This document shows, one piece after another, positions 1 through 6,894 of a stretch of 7,913 nucleotides of DNA; within the stretch, counting starts at the first letter, position 1; each line of letters begins with the position of its first letter. A program made the translations under genes and the position numbers. The notes below the pieces were generated by a model. It was not told the origin of the DNA, searched no databases, and saw only the letters and a list, made by a program, of their open reading frames with translations. The DNA lies in NCBI GenBank assembly GCA_025355915.1, contig JANXYT010000433.1:1-7913 (forward strand). The letters are read 5' to 3'. The stretch is from Holophagaceae bacterium (lineage in GTDB: Bacteria; Acidobacteriota; Holophagae; Holophagales; Holophagaceae).

Positions 1-218
1 TTCACGCTGCCGTCGCGGCCGCGCCGGTTGGGGGCGAAGGCCACCGTGGGCGGGTTGGATCCGAAGGCGTTGAAAAAACTGAAGGGCGAGAGGTTGCGCA
101 CGCCATCGGCGCTGATGGTGCTGGCGAGGGCGATGGGGCGCGGCGCCACGCCGCCGCAAAGCAGCGCGTTGGTCTCGATGGGGCTCAGATCCGCAGGAAG
201 GATCGTACGGTGGCTCAT
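1..218 (-). CDS. Flavin reductase family protein, N-terminal part (gene runs off left edge)
   Basis: The first 72 residues are visible; the rest lies beyond the left edge. The fragment carries a GGVAPRPIALAST segment (about residues 22-34) followed by NLSPFSFFNAFGSNPP (about 42-57), the typical opening of the FMN-binding split-barrel flavin reductase family (DIM6/NTAB type). Members bind FMN and use NAD(P)H to reduce flavin, or act as flavoenzymes of unknown substrate; the substrate cannot be told from this fragment. The ATG at 218 is preceded by a strong AGGAG with a short spacer, which fixes the start. It lies 47 bases downstream of the fumarylacetoacetate hydrolase gene on the same strand, so the two are probably cotranscribed. 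Genes of this family often sit beside homogentisate-pathway genes, which suggests a role around aromatic catabolism (inference). Family assignment is fairly sure, precise function is not. Confidence 0.8.
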   Translation of the reverse strand, partial: MSHRTILPADLSPIETNALLCGGVAPRPIALASTISADGVRNLSPFSFFNAFGSNPPTVAFAPNRRGRDGSV

Positions 219-265
219 GGTCTCCTGAGGTGTTTGGTCCTGCTGTTGAATTTGCCCAAGTCTCG

Positions 266-1285
266 TCAGTCCCCAGCCTCGCCGGAGGGCGTTCCGGCGT
301 AGAGGTCTGGGAGCGTCCCGCCCACCAAGGTGGGAGGTACGCCCACCAGGCGCTCAGGGGCGTGGACGACGGTATTCACCAGGCGGCCCAGACCCTCGAT
401 TTCCATGACGACCTCATCGCCGGCCTTGAGCCAGAGGTTCTCGGCGACCTTGGAGCCGTTCAATTCCAGCAGGCAGCCCGTTCCCACCGTGCCGCTGCCG
501 ATGACCTCGCCGGGCTGCATCCGGATGCCGTAGCTGGTGCGCTGAAGGATCTGGGCGAAGGTCCAGTTCATGCTGTCGGCATTTCCGTCAGACAGTTGAT
601 GGCCATTCACCGCGCCGGTCATGTGGGCATGGAGCAGCTGGCCGTGGGCCGTCGTTTCCAGCGCTAGCTCGTCCTTGGTCACCAGCCAGGGCCCCAGGCT
701 GGTGGCGAAATCTTTGCCTTTGCAGGGCCCCAGGGACAGCTTCATTTCCTCCATCTGGAGCATGCGGGCGCTCCAGTCGTTCATCACCATGTAGCCGAAG
801 ATGGCGTCGTCAGCTTCATCCAGGGTGGCGTTCTTCAGGGGCCGCCCCGTGACGATGGCGACCTCCAATTCGAAGTCGAGGCGCACCAGGTGGTGGTCCT
901 GCACCAGCACCTCGCCGGGGCCTGTCACGGCCAGGTGGTTGGTAAAGTAGGTGACGGGGAAGAGGTCGAACTCGGGAATCATCTCCAGCCCGCGGTTGCG
1001 CCGGGCCGTGGAGACATGCTGGCGGAACGCGTAGCCATCGCGCATGGACACGGGGCGCGGGATGGGCGCCAGCAGGCGCACGGAGGTAGCCTCGATGAGG
1101 GCGGACGGCGGCGGCGCGGCGGCGAGGCCACGGGCCCTGGGCAGCAGCTCGTCCTGGCGGCGGATGAGGGTGAGCATGTCCACGGCAAGGCCGGCGTCGG
1201 CGGCGGCAAAGTCGAGGATGCGGCCATCCGCCATGACGGCGCCGATCTTCTCCGTTCCAGCTTGCAGGAAAGTCACCAGTTTCAT
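266..1285 (-). CDS. Fumarylacetoacetate hydrolase family protein
   Basis: A 339-residue protein of the fumarylacetoacetate hydrolase (FAH) fold. The family hydrolyses a carbon-carbon bond in fumarylacetoacetate or related acylpyruvates with a divalent metal; in tyrosine breakdown the products are fumarate and acetoacetate. Visible landmarks: MRDGYAFRQHV (81-91), matching the region of the mammalian enzyme with a metal-ligand Asp and catalytic His (here D83 and H90); DFELE (137-141) with metal ligands E139 and E141; NDWSAR (169-174) with ligand D170; GPCKGKDFATSLGPW (186-200) with a conserved Lys near 191; and PGEVIGSGTVGTG (258-270). All expected active-site positions seem intact. The ATG at 1285 has a GGAG six bases upstream. 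The gene follows bioA by 57 bases and precedes the flavin reductase gene. Tyrosine/homogentisate degradation is the likeliest pathway, but another acylpyruvate substrate is possible because homogentisate dioxygenase is not in the window. Confidence 0.9.
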   Translation of the reverse strand: MKLVTFLQAGTEKIGAVMADGRILDFAAADAGLAVDMLTLIRRQDELLPRARGLAAAPPPSALIEATSVRLLAPIPRPVSMRDGYAFRQHVSTARRNRGLEMIPEFDLFPVTYFTNHLAVTGPGEVLVQDHHLVRLDFELEVAIVTGRPLKNATLDEADDAIFGYMVMNDWSARMLQMEEMKLSLGPCKGKDFATSLGPWLVTKDELALETTAHGQLLHAHMTGAVNGHQLSDGNADSMNWTFAQILQRTSYGIRMQPGEVIGSGTVGTGCLLELNGSKVAENLWLKAGDEVVMEIEGLGRLVNTVVHAPERLVGVPPTLVGGTLPDLYAGTPSGEAGD

Positions 1286-1342
1286 CGCGCGCTCCAGGGC
1301 AAGGGGCCAGTGTACTGCTGGTGAAATATCACTGCGGCATCG

Positions 1343-2707
1343 TCATTGATTCAGCAGACGAAGCAGGGTTTCGGCGGCGTCTGCGAGGCGGGCGGGCGGC
1401 GTGCTGAGGGGGGGCATCAGGTACAGACAGTCGCCGATGGGCCGCACCAGCAGGCCGTGGTCGAGGGCGCGGCGATGCAGGCACCAGCCGTGCCGTGCCT
1501 CGGGAGCATGAGCCGCACCCGTCGCGGGATCCACCAGGCGGCAGGCGCCGATGGTGCCCAGCACGCGGGCCTGCCGCACGGCCGGATGGGCGGCGAGGGC
1601 GGTGAAGGCCTCGGTCATCGCCGAATGAAGGCGGACGGCGTGGGCCATCACGGGCTCGTCATCGAAAAGGGCGAGGCTGGCGCAGGCCACTGCACAGGCC
1701 GTGGCATTGGCGGTGTAGCTGTGGCCGTGGAGGAAGGCCCGGCCCGAAGCGGGCTCGCCCCAGAAGTGGCTGTAGATGGCTTCCGTGGCCCAGGTGAGGG
1801 ACAGAGGCAGTGTCCCGCCTGTGAGTCCCTTGGAGAGACACAGCAGATCCGGCGCCACGCCCGCCTGTTCACATGCGAGGAAAGTGCCGGTGCGGCCGAA
1901 GCCCGTGGCGACCTCGTCGAGGATCAGGTAGACGCCGTGAGCGTCACACTGCGCGCGCAACTCCTGCAGCAGTTCCGGCGGCCACATGCGCATGCCCCCG
2001 GCGCACTGGAGGAGCGGCTCGGCGATGAAGGCCGCCAGGCGCTCGCCGTGCCGCGTGAAGAAATCCCCGATCTCCTGGCGGGCGGTTTCCAGCCGCTCGG
2101 GCCAGCCGGCCAGGTCCGGATGGAGCTCGCGGCGCGGGTCCTCAGGCACCGTCATCCGGTCACAGGCCAGCAGCAACGGGCTGAACAGCCCGGTCATGAA
2201 GTTCTCCAGCTCGCCCACGCCCACGGCGCCGAGGGTGTCCCCGTGGTAGCCGCCCCGCAGAGCGCCAAAGCGGTCGCGGCCCTTTGCGCCACACTGAAGC
2301 TGGGCCTGGAAGGCCATCTTCAGGGCCACCTCCACTGCCGTGCTGCCGTCGTCCGAGAAGAAGGCCCGGGTGAGGTTCGCGGGCAGTTTGGGGCGGAGCC
2401 GAGCCACCAGCTCCAGCGCGGGTTCATGGGTGAAGCCCGCGAACATCACGTGATCGAGCTTGGCGGCCTGCCGCTCCAGGGCGCTCACCAGCCGGGGATG
2501 GCCATGGCCATGGAGGCAGGTCCACCAGCTGGAGATGCCATCCAGCACGCGCTCCCCGTTGGCCAGCAGCAGGTCGCAGCCTTCGCCGCCGATCACCGGC
2601 ACGGGGGGATCCGCTTCGTGGACCTTCATCTGGGTGAAGGGATGCCAGACGTGGGCGCGGTCCAGAGCGAGGCGGTCGGACCAGTCGGGGGGCAGGGGCG
2701 TGGGCAT
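1343..2707 (-). CDS. bioA: Adenosylmethionine-8-amino-7-oxononanoate aminotransferase (DAPA synthase)
   Basis: A 454-residue PLP-dependent class III aminotransferase, close to usual BioA length. It converts 8-amino-7-oxononanoate to 7,8-diaminononanoate in cytoplasmic biotin synthesis; the classical amino donor is S-adenosylmethionine. Motifs in order: WHPFTQM (21-27), SSWW (59-62), HVMFAGFTHEPA (86-97), SDDGSTAVEVALKMA (118-132), GYHGDT (153-158), EPLLQCAGGMRMWPPE (230-245), DEVATGFGRTG (264-274), the PLP lysine K293 in LSKGLTGGT, HGHSYTANA (328-336) and RPIGDCLYLMPPL (422-434). Equivalents of E. coli Tyr144, Asp147, Arg253 and Arg391 are present (Y154, D157, R272, R422), but E. coli Tyr17 is Phe24. 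I chose the ATG at 2707 because homology begins just after it. The frame stays open to 3217, but that stretch overlaps bioD and a repeat and looks non-coding. No ribosome binding site precedes the ATG. It follows bioD across a 200-base gap. Confidence 0.95.
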   Translation of the reverse strand: MPTPLPPDWSDRLALDRAHVWHPFTQMKVHEADPPVPVIGGEGCDLLLANGERVLDGISSWWTCLHGHGHPRLVSALERQAAKLDHVMFAGFTHEPALELVARLRPKLPANLTRAFFSDDGSTAVEVALKMAFQAQLQCGAKGRDRFGALRGGYHGDTLGAVGVGELENFMTGLFSPLLLACDRMTVPEDPRRELHPDLAGWPERLETARQEIGDFFTRHGERLAAFIAEPLLQCAGGMRMWPPELLQELRAQCDAHGVYLILDEVATGFGRTGTFLACEQAGVAPDLLCLSKGLTGGTLPLSLTWATEAIYSHFWGEPASGRAFLHGHSYTANATACAVACASLALFDDEPVMAHAVRLHSAMTEAFTALAAHPAVRQARVLGTIGACRLVDPATGAAHAPEARHGWCLHRRALDHGLLVRPIGDCLYLMPPLSTPPARLADAAETLLRLLNQ

Positions 2708-2726
2708 GGGGACAGTGTAGGTGGGG

Positions 2727-2904
2727 AGGCTGGAGACTGGAGGTAGGAGGCTGGAGGTACCGATTCCTGAGGCACCGCGTCGCGGCGCGACCTTGAATGA
2801 GTTCGGCGCCGACCCACCGGAGCGGCCCCAAGGGAAACAGTGATGCGCCCAGAGGCCGCCACAGAAAGCAGTACCTGCGGTCTCCAGACGCCAGTCTCCA
2901 GCCT
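2727..2904. repeat. MITE/REP-like 178-bp inverted-repeat element between bioD and bioA
   Basis: The two ends, 2727-2760 and 2871-2904, are inverted repeats of 34 bp with 27 matching positions. The outermost 14 bp match perfectly (AGGCTGGAGACTGG against its complement) and the inner ends share AGGTAC. Within the left arm AGGCTGGAG occurs twice (2727 and 2748); in the right arm TCTCCAG occurs twice (2881 and 2895). The interior holds a hairpin GTCGC-GGC-GCGAC (2779-2791) and a perfect palindrome TCGGCGCCGA (2803-2812). I support no gene inside; the open frames crossing it are what high-GC sequence gives by chance. No clear target-site duplication is visible. Transcribed from the minus strand with bioD and bioA, the ends could pair into a long stem. 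Tandem GGAGACTGG-type units are the kind of sequence found dispersed in some bacterial genomes, but copy number here is unknown. A locally formed inverted repeat is the alternative. Confidence 0.65.
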
Positions 2905-2907
2905 TCT

Positions 2908-3513
2908 TTACACCACCACCACCGGCACCGGCAGAAACCCCCGGAGGACCTCCGCGTTTGCTTCCGCCGCTTCGGGGGCCGTTCCATCGGCGCCCGGGTT
3001 GAGCAGCACGGTCTCGATGCGCCAGCCACGCAGCATGAGGGCCTCCGCGGAAAGCAGGGTGTGGTTCAGGGTGCCCAGGCCGCCCAGGGCGACCAGTACG
3101 CAGGGCACCTTCAACTCCGTGGCCCAGGCGAGGAAATGCACCCGCGGCGCCAGGGGCACCATGAGGCCGCCCACACCCTCCAGCAGCACCCGGCCTTCGG
3201 CGGGGCGCAGGCACCACTGTGCGGTGGCGCCAAGATCAAGGATTCGTCCCTCGCGCTGGGCCGCGGCCAGGGGGGAGAGGGGTTCTCTCAGCAGCACATG
3301 GCTTTCGGCAGTGATGCCCGGACCGCTCACGGCACTGGCATCGGCGTCAGGGTGATCGGCCCGGTCCACCCCCGTTTGGAAAGGCTTGCGGTAGCAGACA
3401 GGGCCGCGCTCGGCCCAGGTCGAGGCAATGCGGGCCGACACGAAGGTCTTCCCCACGCCGGTGCCGGTGCCGAGCACCCAGAGGGGACTGGGAAGGGTGT
3501 GGAGATCGATCAT
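2908..3513 (-). CDS. bioD: Dethiobiotin synthetase (C-terminus apparently shortened)
   Basis: A 201-residue ATP-dependent enzyme that closes the ureido ring: diaminononanoate plus CO2 plus ATP gives dethiobiotin, in the cytoplasm. Evidence: P-loop GTGTGVGKT (15-23), the conserved Lys in YRKPFQTG (K43, matching E. coli Lys37), LLEGVGGLMVPL (110-121, matching the EGAGG motif), and LGGLGTLNHTLLSAEAL (143-159, matching the GCINH region). LLNPG (170-174) matches the nucleotide-base Asn region. The ATG at 3513 overlaps the TGA of the upstream TPR gene as ATGA, which suggests translational coupling. The protein ends abruptly in LPVPVVVV, where E. coli BioD continues for about 20 residues past its matching IPAPLL segment, including residues of the adenine pocket. 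The stop codon is three bases from the inverted-repeat element. Identity is firm; full activity is less certain. Confidence 0.94.
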   Translation of the reverse strand: MIDLHTLPSPLWVLGTGTGVGKTFVSARIASTWAERGPVCYRKPFQTGVDRADHPDADASAVSGPGITAESHVLLREPLSPLAAAQREGRILDLGATAQWCLRPAEGRVLLEGVGGLMVPLAPRVHFLAWATELKVPCVLVALGGLGTLNHTLLSAEALMLRGWRIETVLLNPGADGTAPEAAEANAEVLRGFLPVPVVVV

Positions 3514-4136
3514 GGCCTCTTGAGCTGGCTCAGCATCTGCCGGGCCTGGGCGGCCTGTTCACTGGTGGGGGCCGTGGCGATCACCTTGTTCCAGGCCTTG
3601 GCGGCCTCGTCGGGCTTGTGCAGGTCGGTGGCATACACCACGCCGATGTTGAGGAGGCTCTGGAGATGGGTGGGCTGGAGCTTGTTGGCCTTTTGGAAGT
3701 TGGCGAGGGCCTGTTCGAACTGGCCAAGATCGCGGTACATCACGCCCTGGTCGGTGAGCACGTTGGGATCATCAGGCTTGAGGGCCAGGGCCTTGCCATA
3801 GGCGCTCACGGCCTTCTGGAACTGGCGCGAGTCGAAGTAGTCGTTGCCGAGGGCGACCCAGGCATCATGGTTCTTCGGGTCCGCAAGCACGGCGGCCTCG
3901 ACGCGGGCGATGCGGGCCTGGACTTCGGCGCTGGGCAGGGCCCCAGCTCCTGGCATGGCACCGGGCATCGCGCCTGGCATGGTGCCGCCCAGGGAGGGCA
4001 CGGGCATCAGGGGAGTGGTGGAAGCCGCCACGATGGGACCGGCGCCATCCTTGGAATCCCCACTGAAGAGGAAGTAGCCTACAAGCAGCCCTGCGGCAAT
4101 GCCTCCAAGCAGGGCGAGCATGATGTTGCGGTTCAA
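3510..4136 (-). CDS. Membrane-anchored TPR protein upstream of bioD
   Basis: A 208-residue protein with an N-terminal hydrophobic segment (about 6-24, MLALLGGIAAGLLVGYFLF), a low-complexity Pro/Met/Gly/Ala linker with three MPGA repeats (53-64), and at least three tetratricopeptide repeats (about 89-122, 123-156 and 157-191), with signatures such as AWVALGNDYFDSRQFQKAVSAY and VLTDQGVMYRDLGQFEQALANF. The layout predicts one membrane anchor, with the TPR part probably on the periplasmic side as a protein-binding scaffold; the partner is unknown. I chose the TTG at 4136 because AGGAGG lies six bases before it; the ATG five codons later (4121) has no such site. A longer open frame upstream lacks support. 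Its TGA overlaps the bioD ATG by four bases. TPR proteins have no established role in biotin synthesis, so a functional link to bioD rests on position only. Confidence 0.85.
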   Translation of the reverse strand: MNRNIMLALLGGIAAGLLVGYFLFSGDSKDGAGPIVAASTTPLMPVPSLGGTMPGAMPGAMPGAGALPSAEVQARIARVEAAVLADPKNHDAWVALGNDYFDSRQFQKAVSAYGKALALKPDDPNVLTDQGVMYRDLGQFEQALANFQKANKLQPTHLQSLLNIGVVYATDLHKPDEAAKAWNKVIATAPTSEQAAQARQMLSQLKRP

Positions 4137-4148
4137 GCGGCACCTCCT
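4130..4148 (-). promoter_or_regulatory. Strong ribosome binding site and TTG start of the TPR gene
   Basis: On the minus strand AGGAGGTG precedes TTG with six bases between AGGAGG and the start codon. This is the best Shine-Dalgarno match in the window and is the reason for choosing a TTG start over the ATG five codons later. Confidence 0.75.
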
Positions 4149-4271
4149 GATGACCCTGCGGTCGCCTGGAATTCTCCCATAGGTCCGGCCCAGAGACCTT
4201 ATTGTCGATAGAAATAGGGGGATTCCCATGGGGGGACCCGCCTGTGAGCATGAACCCATCCTTTTCCATAC
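4137..4271. promoter_or_regulatory. Divergent control region between TPR-bioD-bioA and the hybrid kinase
   Basis: These 135 bases separate two divergently read genes, so promoters for both are expected here. On the minus strand TCGACA at 4203-4208 resembles a -35 box, but no convincing -10 box follows at proper spacing. A 22-bp dyad lies at 4218-4239: GGG, four bases, CCCATGGG, four bases, CCC. It could be an operator, though the outer arms are only three bases long. I found no recognisable BirA-type operator, riboswitch or terminator. The promoter role is inferred from gene arrangement. Confidence 0.4.
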
Positions 4272-6893
4272 ATGGACATCCCGAGGCGTGTGTTGACTGG
4301 AACCTCCACCCATCTACCACCCCGGGGACCCCTGCGCATCCTGGCCATACTCCTGGCGGGGGCCGCCCTGTCCCTGGCGGGGTTCTTCTTCACCCGGGAC
4401 GCCCATCGCCGGCAGGTGGAGACACAGTTCCATGCCGCGGCGCGGGACCGGGCTGAGAGCGTGGTCCAGGGGTTCCAATACGGCTTCCAGGATGTCACGG
4501 TCCTTCGCAACTTCTTCGAATCGAGCGACGAAGTCAACCGGGCTGAGTTTGACGCGTTTCTGGCATCCGTCCTGGAGCACCATCCCTACATTCAGGCCTT
4601 CCAGTGGCTGCCGCAGGTGACGCCCCAGAACCGCCCGGCGCTTGAGGCGGAGGGTCGGCGGGCCCATCCCGGATTTCGGTTCTTCAATCGGGATGCTGCC
4701 GGTACGCAGGTGGAAATGCCCCCGGGCGCGTCGTTCTACGCAGTCCAGTTCGCGGCCCCCCTCCAGGGCAACGAAGTCTCGCTCGGTTATGCGGCCGAGA
4801 CCTTGGCCACCCGGCAGGAGACGCTGGCGCGAGCCCTTCGGACCGGTGCCCTGGCCGCCAGTGGACGGGTCCGGCTCATCCAGGAGCCGGGCGATCAGGC
4901 GGGCTTGCTGGTGATGATCCCGGTGCGTGGAAAGGATGGCCAGCCGCTCAGTCTGGTGCAGGGCGTCTTCCGCGCGGGGAACCTGGTGAAAAATGCCACC
5001 GCCTTCCTCGAGCCCAGCGGGGTGTCCCTCCGGCTCTACGATGCCACGGCCCCGGAGGGCATGGCGCTGCTGCACGAGGAACCCTCCGGATTGCCCGCCA
5101 TCGGGCGGACCCGGGAGGAAGGATTACGGTTGGTTCGCAGGTTCGACCTGGGGGGACGCCGCTGGACGGTGATCGTGACCCCGGCGGGCGGCCATTTTGC
5201 CCTGGGAACCCCTTGGCGGGCCTGGGCGGTCCTGCTGGCTGGGCTGGCCTTCTCAACCCTCCTGGCGGGCTATGTCCACACGCTGCTCACGAGCGAAGCC
5301 TCGATCCGGACCCAAGTCGAGGCCCGTACTCAGGAGTTGGCGCTGGAGACGGAAAGCCACCGGCGGGATGCCCAGGCGCTGGGGGAGAGCGAAGCGCGGT
5401 TCCGCCACCTGATCGAGGTGATGGGCGAAGGTCTTTGGGTGCTGGATGCCCAGGGGTCGACCACCTTCGTGAACCGCCGCATGGCCGAGATGCTGGGGTA
5501 CGCGCCCGCGGAAATGGTGGGCCAGTCGCTGTTCGACTTCATGGCCGAGGCGGATGTCGCGCAGGGGCGCCTGAACATGGCGGATCAGCGCCAAGGACAA
5601 GGCGCCCAGCACGACTTCCGGTTCCGGCGAAAAGATGGAGGCGAACTCTGGACCATCGTGACGGGAACCCCGGTGATGGACGATGAAAGCCGGTTGGTGA
5701 GCGTCCTCGGGGTGGTCACGGACATCACCGAGCGGCGGCGCCAGGAGCAGGCCCAGCTCCAGAGCCAGAAGCTGGAGAGCCTTGGGGTCCTGGCGGGCGG
5801 CATCGCCCATGACTTCAACAACCTGCTCACGGCGATCCTGGGGAACATCAGCCTCTCGCAGCTCTGCCTCCCGAAACTGTCCCCGGCCTGGCCCTACCTC
5901 GAGAGCATGGAACTGGCTGTCCAGCGCGCCACCAACCTCACCCGCCAGATGCTGGCCTACTCGGGCAAGGGTCGCTTCGTGGTGGAGCCGCTGGACCTGA
6001 ACCAGGCGGTGGAAGAGATGTCGCACCTGCTGGGCGTATCCATCTCCAAGAAGGTGGCGCTGCGCTTCCAACTGCAGGAGGGCCTGCCCGTCCTCATGGG
6101 GGAGGCCGTTCAGATTCAGCAGGTCGTGATGAACCTCGTTACCAACGCCTCCGAGGCCATCGGCGACGCGGAGGGCATTGTGTCCATCCGGACCGGGATG
6201 CGGACCTATGGCCGAGAGGGTCTGGCCCGGGATTTCCCCGGTCAGACGATGGAACCGGGGGCCTACCTGACGCTCGAAGTGTCGGACACAGGGCAGGGCA
6301 TGACTCCAGAGGTGCAGGCCCGCATCTTCGAGCCCTTCTTCACCACGAAGTTCACGGGCCGGGGCCTGGGTCTGTCCGCCATGCAGGGCATCGTGCGGGG
6401 CCACAAGGGCGGCATCCGTGTCTACAGCGAAGCTGGCAAGGGCAGCACCTTCAAGCTCATTTTCCCCGCGGGCACTGGGGAGGTGTCGGAATCGGTGGCT
6501 GTCGGCGTGGAGGGCGATTGGACGAGCAGCGGGACCATCCTGGTGGTCGATGACGAGGAGGGCGTGCGCCAGGTCGCGACCAAGCTGCTTGGTTCCGTAG
6601 GGTTCAAGGTGATCACGGCCACGGACGGGCTGGAGGCCATGGAGCGCTTTCGGGAAAGCACCGTCCCGATCCGGGCCGTGCTCATGGACCTGACCATGCC
6701 GCACCGGGACGGCGTGGAGACCTTCCGGGAGCTGCGCCAGCTCGATCCTGGTTGTCGCGTGGTGCTCACCAGCGGGTACAACGAGCAGGAGGCCGTTCAG
6801 GGTTTCCTGGGCAAAGGGCTGGCGGGATTCGTGCAGAAGCCCTTCCTCCGGGCCGATCTCCTGAACGCCATGCGGAGGGCTTTGGGCGAGTAG
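4272..6893 (+). CDS. CHASE-PAS hybrid histidine kinase with C-terminal receiver domain
   Basis: An 873-residue inner-membrane sensor kinase. Domains in order: transmembrane segment (about 21-40); periplasmic CHASE-like sensor (about 60-300); second transmembrane segment (about 316-336); coiled-coil linker (about 340-372); PAS domain (about 373-488, ending in DITERRR); dimerisation domain with phospho-acceptor H513 in GGIAHDFNNLL; ATPase domain with N-box NLVTNASEAI (621-630), DTGQGM (672-677) and GRGLGLS (696-702); receiver domain (about 755-873) with D760, D761, acceptor D806 in LMDLTMP, TSGY (833-836) and K856. All catalytic residues are present, so it should autophosphorylate and pass phosphate to its own receiver. 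No DNA-binding output domain or partner regulator is visible. The signal is unknown. The ATG at 4272 lacks a clear ribosome binding site; TTG at 4293, six bases after GAGG, is an alternative start. Its stop is one base from the convergent bioF stop. Confidence 0.93.
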   Translation: MDIPRRVLTGTSTHLPPRGPLRILAILLAGAALSLAGFFFTRDAHRRQVETQFHAAARDRAESVVQGFQYGFQDVTVLRNFFESSDEVNRAEFDAFLASVLEHHPYIQAFQWLPQVTPQNRPALEAEGRRAHPGFRFFNRDAAGTQVEMPPGASFYAVQFAAPLQGNEVSLGYAAETLATRQETLARALRTGALAASGRVRLIQEPGDQAGLLVMIPVRGKDGQPLSLVQGVFRAGNLVKNATAFLEPSGVSLRLYDATAPEGMALLHEEPSGLPAIGRTREEGLRLVRRFDLGGRRWTVIVTPAGGHFALGTPWRAWAVLLAGLAFSTLLAGYVHTLLTSEASIRTQVEARTQELALETESHRRDAQALGESEARFRHLIEVMGEGLWVLDAQGSTTFVNRRMAEMLGYAPAEMVGQSLFDFMAEADVAQGRLNMADQRQGQGAQHDFRFRRKDGGELWTIVTGTPVMDDESRLVSVLGVVTDITERRRQEQAQLQSQKLESLGVLAGGIAHDFNNLLTAILGNISLSQLCLPKLSPAWPYLESMELAVQRATNLTRQMLAYSGKGRFVVEPLDLNQAVEEMSHLLGVSISKKVALRFQLQEGLPVLMGEAVQIQQVVMNLVTNASEAIGDAEGIVSIRTGMRTYGREGLARDFPGQTMEPGAYLTLEVSDTGQGMTPEVQARIFEPFFTTKFTGRGLGLSAMQGIVRGHKGGIRVYSEAGKGSTFKLIFPAGTGEVSESVAVGVEGDWTSSGTILVVDDEEGVRQVATKLLGSVGFKVITATDGLEAMERFRESTVPIRAVLMDLTMPHRDGVETFRELRQLDPGCRVVLTSGYNEQEAVQGFLGKGLAGFVQKPFLRADLLNAMRRALGE

Positions 6894-6894
6894 A

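Noticed and set aside
1346..2746. Long open frame on the plus strand across bioA
   Set aside because: It is antisense to a gene with complete BioA motifs, has no recognisable domain, and is rich in Gly, Ala, His and Gln as expected for a shadow frame in GC-rich DNA.
2708..3217. Upstream extension of the bioA frame
   Set aside because: It overlaps bioD in another frame and crosses the repeat element; BioA homology starts at about 2707. The open frame is explained by high GC.
2797..3801. Plus-strand open frame across bioD and part of the TPR gene
   Set aside because: It runs antisense to two well-supported genes and shows no domain.
4137..4320. N-terminal extension of the TPR gene beyond the TTG start
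   Set aside because: The extension crosses the promoter region and overlaps the kinase start; the AGGAGG before TTG at 4136 gives a better start just ahead of the membrane segment.
5253..6704. Long open frame on the minus strand across the kinase
   Set aside because: Antisense to a kinase with all catalytic motifs; its His/Leu/Arg-rich translation resembles no family.
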